From NCBI RefSeq assembly GCF_013256625.1, contig NZ_CP053908.1, positions 1,116,001-1,180,000 on the forward strand: a stretch of 64,000 nt of DNA, in the 5' to 3' direction. Source of the DNA: Hymenobacter sp. BRD128. GTDB lineage: Bacteria > Bacteroidota > Bacteroidia > Cytophagales > Hymenobacteraceae. Every line of letters starts with the position of its first letter. The stretch's first letter is position 1. Position numbers and translations under genes: made by a program. Shown here piece after piece: positions 24,975-33,871 of this stretch. The notes under the pieces are model-generated. The model saw only the letters and a list, made by a program, of their open reading frames with translations. It had not been told where the DNA came from and made no database searches.

Positions 24975-25556
24975 ATGAATAAACTCTATAAGCTGCTGGC
25001 TATCTGTATTTTTTGTCTTGCAAATGGATGCGCAAGAGATAAGCAAAAGCAAGAAAATGGGGTTAGCCATTATAAGAATTACGATTTAGAAGCGCTTAAC
25101 GTCCAGATTCCGATTACTTGGGATTCTCTAAATTTTGCAGCGCAAGGTTTGCAATCATCCAATAGAGATAAAAAGTACTTATTCCTTAATACACACTCTA
25201 AAGACACAGTACTGCGTGAAACCGTCTTAATTGAAATAGCACAGCAAAAGGGTGCAATCTCTTTTTCGAAATTAGAAAAAGAACTACTTGTGAATATGAG
25301 TGAAGGGCAAGACCAAATAATGATGATTAGTTCAAAAAGCTTTGTAAAAAGAGATGGTGAATTAAAGATGGTTGAGTTGAATTGTAGAAATAAAGAACTT
25401 AATATGAGACTGGTGGAAATGTTTGCTTTTTATAAAAAAGATAAACAGTTTGCTTCTCTATTGTGGACAGGATTAAGCCATTCTGAAAGCATTAATAAAA
25501 ATAATAGAGAGGTATTTATGCAAGTAGTAAATTCTATTCAGTGGAAAAAGCCATAA
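24975..25556 (+). CDS. Hypothetical AT-rich lipoprotein, possible PsbP/DcrB-like fold
   Basis: A 193-residue protein with a lipoprotein-type signal (LLAICIFCLANGC, lipid cysteine probably C19). The mature part starts with a charged linker and then NVQIPITWDSLN, followed by strands and helices ending in EVFMQVVNSIQW. That shape resembles the PsbP/DcrB/DUF1795 fold, but I cannot assign a family. The gene is very AT-rich compared with its neighbours aat and valS and resembles the 4555-5115 gene in composition, suggesting horizontal acquisition. It is a single-gene unit facing away from aat. Confidence 0.75.
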   Translation: MNKLYKLLAICIFCLANGCARDKQKQENGVSHYKNYDLEALNVQIPITWDSLNFAAQGLQSSNRDKKYLFLNTHSKDTVLRETVLIEIAQQKGAISFSKLEKELLVNMSEGQDQIMMISSKSFVKRDGELKMVELNCRNKELNMRLVEMFAFYKKDKQFASLLWTGLSHSESINKNNREVFMQVVNSIQWKKP

Positions 25557-25591
25557 CCTCTACTTCCCTTTAGAGCCAACCCTGCCCGCCG

Positions 25592-25599
25592 TACTTTTG
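25592..25599 (+). promoter_or_regulatory. Bacteroidota -7 promoter element (TACTTTTG)
   Basis: Exact TAnnTTTG 26 bases upstream of the valS ATG, in a short GC-rich gap after the AT-rich lipoprotein gene. It is well placed to drive valS. Confidence 0.6.
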
Positions 25600-25625
25600 C
25601 CCCCTAGTAGCAGACTCCCAACCTA

Positions 25626-28256
25626 ATGTCCCTCGCCAAAACTTATTCGCCCGCCGACGTTGAAGCCAAATGGTACCAGCGCTGGCAGGAGCAGGGCTTT
25701 TTCCAAGCCAAACCCAAACCCCGCAAGCAGCCCTACACCGTGGTTATTCCGCCGCCCAACGTGACGGGCGTGCTGCACATGGGCCACATGCTCAACAATA
25801 CCATCCAGGACGTGCTGGTGCGCCGCGCCCGGATGCAGGGCAAAGAAGCACTGTGGGTGCCCGGCACCGACCACGCCAGCATCGCCACCGAGGCCAAGGT
25901 AGTGGCCATGCTCAAGGAGCAGGGTATCAATAAGAAAGACCTGAGCCGCGAAGATTTCCTGACCCACGCCTGGGCCTGGAAGGAGAAGTACGGCGGCATC
26001 ATCCTGGAGCAACTCAAGCAGCTCGGCGCCAGCTGCGACTGGAGCCGCACGCGCTTCACGATGGAGCCCAAGCTGACCGAGGCCGTGCTGCGCGTGTTCG
26101 TGGACTTGTACCGCAAGGGCCTGATTTACCGCGGCGTGCGCATGGTGAACTGGGACCCGCTGGGCGGCACCGCCATCTCGGACGAGGAAGTGATTCCGAA
26201 GGATACCCAGGCCAAGATGTACCACCTCAAGTACGAAGTGGTGGGCCAGCCCGGCCGCTTCCTCACGGTGGCTACCTCGCGCCCCGAAACGGTGATGGCC
26301 GACGTAGCCGTGGCCGTGAACCCCACCGACCCGCGCTACCAGGACCTGGCCGGGCAGCGCGTGCGCATCCCGCTGCTGGGCCGCGAAATCCCGGTTATTC
26401 AGGACGAGTACGTGACGGTAGACTTCGGCACGGGCGCGCTAAAAGTGACGCCCGCCCACGACCTTAACGACTACGAGCTAGGCCTGAAACACAACCTGCC
26501 GGTTATTGATATTCTGAACGATAACGGTACGCTGAACGGGAAAGCGGAGCTGTACGTGGGTCAGGACCGGTTTGCGGCCCGCCGCAACATCGTGAAGGAC
26601 TTGCAGGAAGCCGGCCTGCTCGACAAAATCGAGGAGTACGCCAGCATCGTGCAGACGTCGGAGCGCACCGGCGCCGTGATTGAGCCCAAGCTGAGCTTGC
26701 AGTGGTTCCTGAAAATGGAGCACCTGGCCAAGCCCGCGCTCGAAGTGGTGGAAAACGACACCATCAAGCTGCATCCGCCCAAGTTCAAGAACATGTACCG
26801 GGTGTGGATGGAGAACGTGCGCGACTGGTGCATCTCGCGCCAGCTGTGGTGGGGCCAGCGCATTCCGGCCTACTACCTGCCCGATGGCTCGTTTGTAGTG
26901 GCCCAGAATGAGGCCGAAGCCGTGGAGCTGGCCCGCGTCCAAACCGGCAACAACGAGCTGCAAGCCAGCGACCTGCGCCAGGATGAGGACGTGCTCGATA
27001 CCTGGTTTTCATCGTGGCTGTGGCCCATCTCGGTGTTCGACGGTTTTGATGACCCTGACAATGCCGACATCAACTATTTCTACCCGACCAATGACCTGGT
27101 TACGGCCCCCGAAATCCTGTTTTTCTGGGTGGCCCGCATGATTATGGCCGGGCTGGAGTACCGCAAGGAAGTGCCGTTCAAAAACGTGTACCTCACTGGT
27201 ATTGTGCGCGATGCGCAGGGCCGCAAGATGAGCAAGCAGCTTGGCAACTCGCCCGACCCGCTCGACCTCATCCGCGACTTCGGCGCCGATGCGGTGCGGA
27301 CCGGGATGCTGTTTTCGTCGCCCGCCGGCAACGACCTTTTCTACGACCAGAAGCTGATTGACCAGGGCCGCAACTTCAACAACAAGCTCTGGAACGCCTT
27401 CCGCCTCGTGAAAGGCTGGGAGGTTGACAACTCATTGCCCTTCGCCAACGCGCAAGCCGTGAGCTGGTTTGAGGCCAAGCTAGCCGAAACCGTGGCGGTG
27501 CTCGACGAGCACTTCGAGAAATTCCGGATGAGCGACGCGCTGCTGACGGTGTACAAGCTGGTGTGGGACGACTTCTGCGGGCAGTACCTCGAAATGGTTA
27601 AGCCGGCTTACCAGCACCCCATCGATGCCGAGACGCTGCGCGCGACCGTGGGCTTCCTCGAAACGCTGCTCAAGCTGCTGCACCCCTTCATGCCCTTCAT
27701 CACCGAAGAGCTGTGGCACGAGCTGGCCGAGCGTGGCCCCAAAGACTACGTGTGCGTGGCCCACTGGCCCAAGGTGACCGCCCCCGCTCACAGTGCCAAC
27801 ACCCTAGCGGAAATGGATAAGGCGCTCGCCATCGTGGCCGGCATCCGCAACGTGCGCAACCAGAAGAACATCGGCCCCATGAAGCAGTTGGAGCTGGCGG
27901 TGAAAACCGACGACCAGGCTGCCATCGAGGCCTACGCTGGGCTCGTGCGCAAGCTGGCCAACCTCAGCGACTTGTCTTTTGTAACCGAAGGGCCGGCTAG
28001 CTCGGTGAGCTTCGTGCAGGGCAGCAGCGAGTTCTTCGTGCCGCTCGATATGCAGGTGGATGCCGCCGCCGAGCGCGCCCGCGTGGAGAAGGAGCTGGAG
28101 TACGCCATTGGCTTCCGCGACTCGGTGAACAAGAAGCTGGGCAACGAGAAATTCGTGGCCAACGCCAAACCCGACGTGCTGGAGCGCGAGCGCCAGAAGC
28201 TGGCCGACGCCGAAGGCAAAATTACTGCCTTGGAACAGGCGCTGAAGGCGCTGTAA
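25626..28256 (+). CDS. valS: Valyl-tRNA synthetase
   Basis: An 876-residue class Ia synthetase charging tRNA-Val. The HIGH-type motif is PPPNVTGVLHMGHML near 41-55, and the KMSKS loop reads KMSKQ near 533 (GRKMSKQLGNSPDPLDLI). The CP1 editing domain occupies roughly 190-340 (TSRPETVMADVAVAVNP and the TPAHDLNDYELG region). The C-terminal anticodon-binding region and coiled coil (ERARVEKELEYAIGFRDSVNKK) are intact. A hairpin terminator lies 24 bases after the stop. Confidence 0.96.
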   Translation: MSLAKTYSPADVEAKWYQRWQEQGFFQAKPKPRKQPYTVVIPPPNVTGVLHMGHMLNNTIQDVLVRRARMQGKEALWVPGTDHASIATEAKVVAMLKEQGINKKDLSREDFLTHAWAWKEKYGGIILEQLKQLGASCDWSRTRFTMEPKLTEAVLRVFVDLYRKGLIYRGVRMVNWDPLGGTAISDEEVIPKDTQAKMYHLKYEVVGQPGRFLTVATSRPETVMADVAVAVNPTDPRYQDLAGQRVRIPLLGREIPVIQDEYVTVDFGTGALKVTPAHDLNDYELGLKHNLPVIDILNDNGTLNGKAELYVGQDRFAARRNIVKDLQEAGLLDKIEEYASIVQTSERTGAVIEPKLSLQWFLKMEHLAKPALEVVENDTIKLHPPKFKNMYRVWMENVRDWCISRQLWWGQRIPAYYLPDGSFVVAQNEAEAVELARVQTGNNELQASDLRQDEDVLDTWFSSWLWPISVFDGFDDPDNADINYFYPTNDLVTAPEILFFWVARMIMAGLEYRKEVPFKNVYLTGIVRDAQGRKMSKQLGNSPDPLDLIRDFGADAVRTGMLFSSPAGNDLFYDQKLIDQGRNFNNKLWNAFRLVKGWEVDNSLPFANAQAVSWFEAKLAETVAVLDEHFEKFRMSDALLTVYKLVWDDFCGQYLEMVKPAYQHPIDAETLRATVGFLETLLKLLHPFMPFITEELWHELAERGPKDYVCVAHWPKVTAPAHSANTLAEMDKALAIVAGIRNVRNQKNIGPMKQLELAVKTDDQAAIEAYAGLVRKLANLSDLSFVTEGPASSVSFVQGSSEFFVPLDMQVDAAAERARVEKELEYAIGFRDSVNKKLGNEKFVANAKPDVLERERQKLADAEGKITALEQALKAL

Positions 28257-28279
28257 ACAAGCGCTGTGTAGCTTGCCAG

Positions 28280-28325
28280 AACGCCCGTTTTATCTGCTCG
28301 GCGGTAGGTGAAACGGGCGTTTTGC
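28280..28325 (+). terminator. Rho-independent terminator after valS
   Basis: AACGCCCGTTT (28280-28290) pairs with AAACGGGCGTT (28311-28321), an 11-bp stem followed by a short T run. It lies 24 bases past the valS stop. Confidence 0.8.
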
Positions 28326-28450
28326 GTAAGTTGTATAGGCTAGCCGAAGGTGGCTTGGCACTTATTGCGTAGTTTATCCGACGTAGAAAAAAGCGGTGCA
28401 ATTGCTGTTTCTGACGTTTCTTTGAGGTTATTAGTCAATAGTTTGTCCAT

Positions 28451-30589
28451 ATGAAAATAGTATCTACACTTTGGATTAGCTGCCTGGCGACCCTCGCTGC
28501 CGCATCGGCGCAAGGGCAGGCGGCCTCCTCTTCCACTATGTCTAATCCGCCTATTGCTGCCAGCAAGCCCAAGCAGCTTGTCTCGCCCCACGGCACCCGC
28601 ACCGATAATTATTATTGGCTCAATGAGCGCGAAAACCCGCAGGTACTTGACTACCTGAAGCAGGAAAACGCCTACTTCGATGAGAAGATGGCGCCGGTAA
28701 AGCCCTTGGAAGAGAAGCTTTTTACTGAAATGAAAAGCCGCATCAAGGAGCAGGACGCCTCGGTGCCCTACCGCGACCACGGCTACTATTACTACACCCG
28801 CTACGAAACCGGCGGCGAGTACCCGCTCTACTGCCGCAAGGCCGGCAACCTGCAGGCGCCCGAGGAAATCATGCTCAATGGCAACGAGATGGGCCAGGGC
28901 AAATCCTACTTCGCCATCGGCGGCACGGAAGTGAGCGATGACAACCAAACGCTGGCCTACGGCACCGATAGCGTGAGCCGCCGCCTCTATACGCTGCGTT
29001 TTAAGAACCTGGCTGCCGGGCAGTTGTATCCCGAAAAAATAGCTAACACCGCCGGCCAGGCCGTGTGGGCGGCCGACAATAAGACCGTCTTCTACACTAA
29101 AAAGGATGTGGGCACGCTGCTGGCCTACCAGGTGTACCGCCACACGCTGGGCACCGACCCTAGCCACGACGTATTAGTGTACGAGGAGAAGGATAACACC
29201 TTCGGCGTCAATATTGAGCGTAGCAAGTCGCGGCAGTACGTAGGCATCACGCTGCACAGCTCGCTGTCGTCGGAATACCGCTACCTGGAGGCTAATAAGC
29301 CTGCTGGCCAGTTCAAGGTGTTTTTGAAACGGGAGCCCGACCACCTCTACGAGGTGCAGGACGCCAACGGCGAGTTTTACGTGCTCACTAACTGGGAGGC
29401 GCCCAACTTTCGGGTGATGGCCACGCCGCTCGGCAACACCAGCAAGGCGCAGTGGGAAGACGTGGTGCCGCAGCGCGAAGACGTATTCATCGAGCAGATG
29501 GAGCTTTTTAAAGGCTACCTCGTGCTGAACGAGCGCGCCGAGGGCCTGCGCGAAATGCGCGTGATTAACCTAGCCACCGAAATCGGGCAGGTGGTTCCGT
29601 TCCGCGAAACTGCCTACACGACATTCATTGGCGCCAACCCCGAGTTTGATACGCCCGTGCTGCGGATGACCTACACGTCGTTTACGACTCCTACCAGCAC
29701 CTACGACTACAACATGGCCACCCAAAAGCTGACGCTGCTGAAGGAGCAGCCGGTGCTAGGGGGCTTCAACAAGGAGGACTACGTGACGGAGCGCGTATTT
29801 GTGAAAGCACGTGACGGCAAGGAAGTCCCCATGACCATCGTCTACAAAAAAGGCTTTAAGAAGGATGGCACCGGCCCGCTGCTGCAATACGCCTACGGCT
29901 CGTATGGCCTCTCGATGGACCCCACGTTTTCGTCGGCCCGCCTGAGCCTGCTGAATCGGGGCTTTGCCTATGCGCTGTGCAGCATCCGGGGCGGGCAGGA
30001 GCTGGGCCGCCAGTGGTTTGAGGACGGCCGCATGCTGCACAAGAAGAACTCATTTACCGACTTCATCGACTGCTCGCTTTACCTCATCAAGGAAAAATAT
30101 ACCTCCAGCAGCAAGCTCTTCGCGCAGGGTGGCAGCGCGGGCGGCCTGCTGATGGGCGCCGTAGTGAATATGCGCCCGGACCTCTACAAGGGCGTAATTG
30201 CGGCCGTGCCGTTTGTGGACGTAGTCACGACGATGTCGGACGCCAGCATTCCGCTCACCACCGGCGAGTACGACCAGTGGGGCAACCCGGCCGAGAAGAA
30301 ATACTACGACTACATGCTTTCGTACTCGCCTTACGACAACGTAAAGAGTCAGAGCTACCCCAACATGCTCGTGCTCACCGGCTTGCACGACTCGCAGGTG
30401 CAGTACTTCGAGCCCGCCAAGTGGGTGGCCAAGCTGCGCGCCACCAAAACCGACAATCACCTGCTGCTGCTGCACACCGACATGGACGCCGGCCACGGCG
30501 GCGCCTCGGGCCGCTTCAAGGCCTTGCACGACGTGGCACGTCAGTACGCGTTCCTGTTTCTGCTACTGGGGTCGAAGGCGACGATATAA
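28451..30589 (+). CDS. S9 family oligopeptidase (oligopeptidase B-like), secreted
   Basis: A 712-residue serine peptidase of the prolyl oligopeptidase family, with an N-terminal signal peptide ending near AAASAQGQA, so it should act in the periplasm. A seven-bladed beta-propeller (about 80-430) gates the alpha/beta-hydrolase domain. The triad is the Ser in GGSAGGLLMG near 560, the Asp in LTGLHDSQVQYFEP near 645 and the His in DAGHGGASGR near 680. The EYDQWGNP and KYYDYMLSYSPYDNV stretches are typical of oligopeptidase B, which cleaves peptides after basic residues; exact specificity is not provable here. An ATAGTTTG sequence just before the start is near but not equal to the -7 consensus. Confidence 0.92.
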   Translation: MKIVSTLWISCLATLAAASAQGQAASSSTMSNPPIAASKPKQLVSPHGTRTDNYYWLNERENPQVLDYLKQENAYFDEKMAPVKPLEEKLFTEMKSRIKEQDASVPYRDHGYYYYTRYETGGEYPLYCRKAGNLQAPEEIMLNGNEMGQGKSYFAIGGTEVSDDNQTLAYGTDSVSRRLYTLRFKNLAAGQLYPEKIANTAGQAVWAADNKTVFYTKKDVGTLLAYQVYRHTLGTDPSHDVLVYEEKDNTFGVNIERSKSRQYVGITLHSSLSSEYRYLEANKPAGQFKVFLKREPDHLYEVQDANGEFYVLTNWEAPNFRVMATPLGNTSKAQWEDVVPQREDVFIEQMELFKGYLVLNERAEGLREMRVINLATEIGQVVPFRETAYTTFIGANPEFDTPVLRMTYTSFTTPTSTYDYNMATQKLTLLKEQPVLGGFNKEDYVTERVFVKARDGKEVPMTIVYKKGFKKDGTGPLLQYAYGSYGLSMDPTFSSARLSLLNRGFAYALCSIRGGQELGRQWFEDGRMLHKKNSFTDFIDCSLYLIKEKYTSSSKLFAQGGSAGGLLMGAVVNMRPDLYKGVIAAVPFVDVVTTMSDASIPLTTGEYDQWGNPAEKKYYDYMLSYSPYDNVKSQSYPNMLVLTGLHDSQVQYFEPAKWVAKLRATKTDNHLLLLHTDMDAGHGGASGRFKALHDVARQYAFLFLLLGSKATI

Positions 30590-30606
30590 GCGGGCTAGCC
30601 AGGCGG

Positions 30607-30822
30607 TTAGCGCGAAGCCGAAGGCGCGGTGGTCGAGTGGGCCGCCGCGCTTTTTTCGTCGGCGCTCAGCTGGGCTTGCAGCTGGAAGGTGACCTGCTGG
30701 CAGGCTTCTACCTTCACCTGCGCGTCTTTCAGTGCGTTTTGCGTGAGGGTAAGCTGCCAGTAGAGGAAGAGAATGAGGCCTAGCGAGATGGCTAGGGTAA
30801 CGATGAAAAGGATATTTTTCAT
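30607..30822 (-). CDS. Small single-helix membrane protein
   Basis: A 71-residue protein starting MKNILFIVTLAISLGLILFLYW, one membrane helix, followed by a probable coiled-coil segment (LTQNALKDAQVKVEACQQVTFQLQAQL) and a Ser/Ala tail. The longer frame to 30861 runs into an inverted repeat, so ATG 30822 is preferred. It converges with the oligopeptidase gene, with 17 bases between their stops. No family is recognised; the helix plus coiled coil suggests a partner-binding membrane anchor. Confidence 0.65.
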   Translation of the reverse strand: MKNILFIVTLAISLGLILFLYWQLTLTQNALKDAQVKVEACQQVTFQLQAQLSADEKSAAAHSTTAPSASR

Positions 30823-30849
30823 GCGGGTTGCTACTAATGCGTACTTACT

Positions 30850-30956
30850 AAAGAACGTCATGCTGAGCTTGCCGAAGCATCTCTACCACGCCGTTGAGGT
30901 TACTAACCCTAGCGACGCGGTAGAGATGCTTCGGCAAGCTCAGCATGACGTTCTTT
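30850..30956. repeat. 38-bp perfect inverted repeat (GTCATGCTGAGC family)
   Basis: Arms at 30850-30887 and 30919-30956 are exact complements over 38 bases. They differ from the 24140 element inside the core (CTTGCCGAAG instead of CTTGTCGAAG), and the change is present in both arms. It lies between two minus-strand genes, upstream of the small membrane protein and just past the 3' end of the E2 gene. Confidence 0.97.
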
Positions 30957-30974
30957 TTTCGAGCTGCTAGGTAG

Positions 30975-32468
30975 TTAGATAACCGTATTCGGGTCGAACT
31001 GCTCCAGGTAATCGGCCACCTTGCGCACGAACATGCCGCCGAGCGAGCCATCGACCACGCGGTGGTCGTAGCTGTGGCTGAGGAACATAAAGTGCCGCAC
31101 GCCAATGAGGTCGCCCTGGGGCGTCTCAATCACGGCGGGCTTCTTCTTGATGGCGCCCACGGCCATGATGGCCACCTGCGGCTGCATGATGATGGGCGTG
31201 CCCATCACGTTGCCAAACGAGCCCACGTTGCTCAGGGTATAGGTGCCGCCTTCAAGGTCCTCGGGCTTGAGCTTGTTCTGACGGGCGCGGTTGGCCAGGT
31301 CGTTTACTTTCTTGCTCAGGCCATTGAGGTTGAGCTGGTCGGCGTTGTGAATAACCGGCACGATGAGGTTGCCCGAGGGCAGCGCCACGGCCACGCCGAT
31401 ATTAATGTCGCGCTTCTTGATGATATAGTCACCGTCAATCGACACGTTTATCAGCGGGTAGTCCTGGATGGCGCGGGCCACGGCCTGGATGAAGATGGGC
31501 GTGAAGGTCAGGTTTTCGCCCTCGCGCTTCTTGTAGGCATCCTTGTGCTTGTTGCGCCAGTTCACCAGCTCGGTCACGTCGGCCTCTACGAAGCTCGTGA
31601 CGTGCGGCGAAATGCGCTTCGAGTCGACCATGCGCTGCGCTATCATCTTGCGCATCCGGTCCATCTCAATCAGCTCCTGGTTGCCCGATACGGAGGGCGC
31701 CGGCTTGCTGGCTGCCTGGCCGTTGGGGCTGGGCGCGGCGGGGGCCGGCGCGGCTTTAGGTGCGGGCGCGGCGGGCTTGGCCTCGGGCGCCGGCTGAGGA
31801 GCGGGCGCGGCTTTAGGGGCCGGCGCAGCCGGGCTAGCCGGGCCTGCGGGCTGCGCCGCCGCCGCTACGGGCGCGGCTGGCTGCAGCGACGGCTTGCCGG
31901 CTGCCACGTGGTCGAGAATGTCTTTTTTGGTCACGCGGCCGTCTTGGCCGGTGCCGGGCAGGCGCTCCAAATCGGCCATGCTAATGCCTTCCTCGCGGGC
32001 AATGCTGAGCACCAGCGGCGAGTAGAAGCGGCCTTCCTGCACGGGGTGGGCGGGGCTAGCCGGCTCGGGGGCCGACACGGGATTGTTGGGGCCGGGCAGG
32101 TAGGGTACGCCCTCGTCGCCGGCCGGGACCTCGTGCAGCGGGCGCACGTCTTCCTCAGGCTGGGGCGGGTTGGCGCTGGCTTCTTCGAGGTCGTCGGTGT
32201 TCTCGCCAGGGGCGGGAGCCGCGGCGGCATCGGTTTCGATGCGGGCAATGGGCGCACCCACGGCCACTACCTGGCCTTCCTGCACCAGGATTTCGGCCAG
32301 GGTGCCGGCGTAGAGGGCGGGCACTTCGGTATCCACCTTGTCGGTGGCTACTTCGAGCACCGACTCGTCCTGCTCAATGGTATCGCCAACTTGCTTGAGC
32401 CATTTCAGCACGGTGCCTTCCATGATGGATTCGCCCATCTTGGGCATCGTCATTTCCACTCGGGCCAT
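30975..32468 (-). CDS. 2-oxoacid dehydrogenase complex E2 (dihydrolipoamide acyltransferase)
   Basis: A 497-residue E2 core subunit that accepts acyl groups from E1 on a swinging lipoyl arm and transfers them to CoA. The N-terminal lipoyl domain carries the modified lysine K44 in EVATDKVDTEVP. A peripheral-subunit-binding domain lies around 148-188 (YSPLVLSIAREEGISMADLERLPGTG with DGRVTKKDILDHV). A long Ala/Pro-rich linker precedes the catalytic domain, which ends with the active-site motif SYDHRVVDG near 468. No E1 or E3 gene adjoins it. Substrate class (branched-chain or 2-oxoglutarate) cannot be set from sequence by eye. Confidence 0.92.
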   Translation of the reverse strand: MARVEMTMPKMGESIMEGTVLKWLKQVGDTIEQDESVLEVATDKVDTEVPALYAGTLAEILVQEGQVVAVGAPIARIETDAAAAPAPGENTDDLEEASANPPQPEEDVRPLHEVPAGDEGVPYLPGPNNPVSAPEPASPAHPVQEGRFYSPLVLSIAREEGISMADLERLPGTGQDGRVTKKDILDHVAAGKPSLQPAAPVAAAAQPAGPASPAAPAPKAAPAPQPAPEAKPAAPAPKAAPAPAAPSPNGQAASKPAPSVSGNQELIEMDRMRKMIAQRMVDSKRISPHVTSFVEADVTELVNWRNKHKDAYKKREGENLTFTPIFIQAVARAIQDYPLINVSIDGDYIIKKRDINIGVAVALPSGNLIVPVIHNADQLNLNGLSKKVNDLANRARQNKLKPEDLEGGTYTLSNVGSFGNVMGTPIIMQPQVAIMAVGAIKKKPAVIETPQGDLIGVRHFMFLSHSYDHRVVDGSLGGMFVRKVADYLEQFDPNTVI

Positions 32469-32526
32469 AATTCAGGGGCTGGGGGTCTTAAAAACGTAGG
32501 GTGGGGTGGGAGGGAGGTTCGGGCTA

Positions 32527-32534
32527 CAAAGGTA
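32527..32534 (-). promoter_or_regulatory. Bacteroidota -7 promoter element (TACCTTTG)
   Basis: Exact TAnnTTTG on the minus strand, 58 bases upstream of the E2 start codon. It lies in the gap between the E2 gene and a frameshifted membrane protein gene. Confidence 0.6.
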
Positions 32535-32630
32535 GGCAGAAGCCAAACGCCCCCGCACCGGTGGGCCGGGCGGGGGCGTTATCAATTGAATTAACGCAGC
32601 AGCATCGGGCCGCCGCAAAGCCCAGCTACT

Positions 32631-33280
32631 TTATCGCGGCCAGCCGCGGCGCACGTCCAGGTTGGGATTGTGCTGCCGCACGGCATCAATAAAACCCTGG
32701 ATACGTGAGTTGTCGTTGGGCCAAAACCAGCCGGTGCCAAGGGGCACCAGTTGCAGCTTTCGCCTTTGTTGCTGCTCATCCAGATAGTGCAATTGCCAAC
32801 AGCCCCTCGCGGCTGCTAGCTTATAGATGTCGCCCAGTGAAATTTGCCATGTGCTGCTTTTTTGAAAGATGTACAGGTACGCAGCGTCGTAGTCTGTTAC
32901 CGCCAGCAACGCATAGCTCCGATAAAATAGCCTGCAAAGACAAGCGGGTGTAAGACCCACAGCCACTCCACATTTGGAAAGGGCTTGGACGAGATTACGG
33001 CGTTGAAAACCAAAGCTGGCAGGATAAGTCCCAGCAGCGGCAACAGCACGAGCAGCCACCACCGAGGCCGCCTCGAAAGAGGTATACTAATGCCGGCCAT
33101 TTGCTCAAGTGGAAGCGCAACAAGACAGTACAAGCTATGAAAGAGTAGGACGACAAGCCAAAACGGAGAAGATGCCCAACCGTTTGGCGCGCTTAGCGTC
33201 GGGATACCCTGCCGCTCTATCGGCACAATCGGGGCGTTAGTCGGGGTTTGAGAGGTAACATCCTGAACTGGCTGTGCCAA
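32631..33280 (-). pseudogene. Hypothetical two-helix membrane protein, frameshifted
   Basis: The first frame starts at 33280 and encodes two to three helices (WLVVLLFHSLYCLVALPL, WWLLVLLPLLGLILPALV and VLHPLVFAGYFIGAM). It then stops at 32897 after RCWR. The second frame, one base back, continues with YALLAVTDYDAAYLYIFQKS, ISLGDIYKLAAARGCWQLHY and ends at 32631. It has no start codon of its own near that point. Adding one base near the A4 run at 32924-32927 joins them into about 216 residues with a helix pair then a beta-rich PH-like domain. That is the same layout as the 4555-5115 protein. Either a sequencing error or a true pseudogene; function unknown. Confidence 0.65.
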
Positions 33281-33384
33281 TGATAGTTCTGGCTGCTCGT
33301 TTGCAAAGCCCCTACCAACTAACCACCGCTGCCTAAGCCACCGGCGCGGCCAGGTTTCTGCACAGCTTCCTTTTCTCTTCTATC

Positions 33385-33786
33385 ATGAAAGTTTTTCTGC
33401 TTGCCGCCCTGGCCAGCGCTGCCCTGCTCACGAGCACCAGCACCTTCGCCGCTCCTGTTTTGAATCAGGACCGCGATAACCGTACCCAGCAAGACCCCAA
33501 CCGGCGTGATTATAACCACGCTGGCTATAACCAGCAGGACCCTCGTGCGAGGCCCCATCAAAACCAGGCCCGCTACCAGGACCAGCATCGCAACGACCGC
33601 GCCGATAACAACCAGGGCCGCGACGACCACTTCGACCGCACCCAGAACTACGGCTTCGACCGCGACCACCGCGTGACGATGGACGAGCGCCGCCGCTGGG
33701 AGCAGGGCCACAACTATGGCTATGACCAAAAGCACCGCGTGACGCCCCAGGAGCGGGCCCGCTGGGAAGCCCAGTACCGCCACTAA
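33385..33786 (+). CDS. Small secreted protein with HRVT-ER-RWE repeats
   Basis: A 133-residue exported protein: signal peptide MKVFLLAALASAALLTSTSTFA, then an Asn/Gln/Asp/Arg-rich region without hydrophobic segments. Near the C-terminus a unit is repeated twice: NYGFDRDHRVTMDERRRWE and NYGYDQKHRVTPQERARWE. The composition is hydrophilic and probably disordered apart from these units. I do not recognise a family. A terminator follows, and a second small periplasmic protein gene lies downstream on the same strand. Confidence 0.75.
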   Translation: MKVFLLAALASAALLTSTSTFAAPVLNQDRDNRTQQDPNRRDYNHAGYNQQDPRARPHQNQARYQDQHRNDRADNNQGRDDHFDRTQNYGFDRDHRVTMDERRRWEQGHNYGYDQKHRVTPQERARWEAQYRH

Positions 33787-33797
33787 ACCTTTCAGCT

Positions 33798-33842
33798 GGG
33801 CCGGCCTCTAACCCCGCGTAGGGCCGGCCCCGGCTTTTCTTT
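33798..33842 (+). terminator. Terminator after the HRVT-repeat protein gene
   Basis: GGGCCGGCC at 33798-33806 pairs with GGCCGGCCC at 33822-33830, followed by CGGCTTTTCTTTTT. It lies 12 bases after the stop. Confidence 0.75.
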
Positions 33843-33871
33843 TTCCTTACTTTTTCTCTGCTCATTTTCTC

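Noticed and set aside
28340..29167. 275-codon minus-strand open frame overlapping the S9 peptidase 5' end
   Set aside because: The peptidase with signal peptide and triad is clearly real on the other strand; this frame has no recognisable features.
31062..32594. 510-codon plus-strand open frame opposite the E2 gene
   Set aside because: The minus-strand E2 has complete lipoyl, binding and catalytic domains; the antisense frame is a by-product of high GC at third positions and shows no domain.
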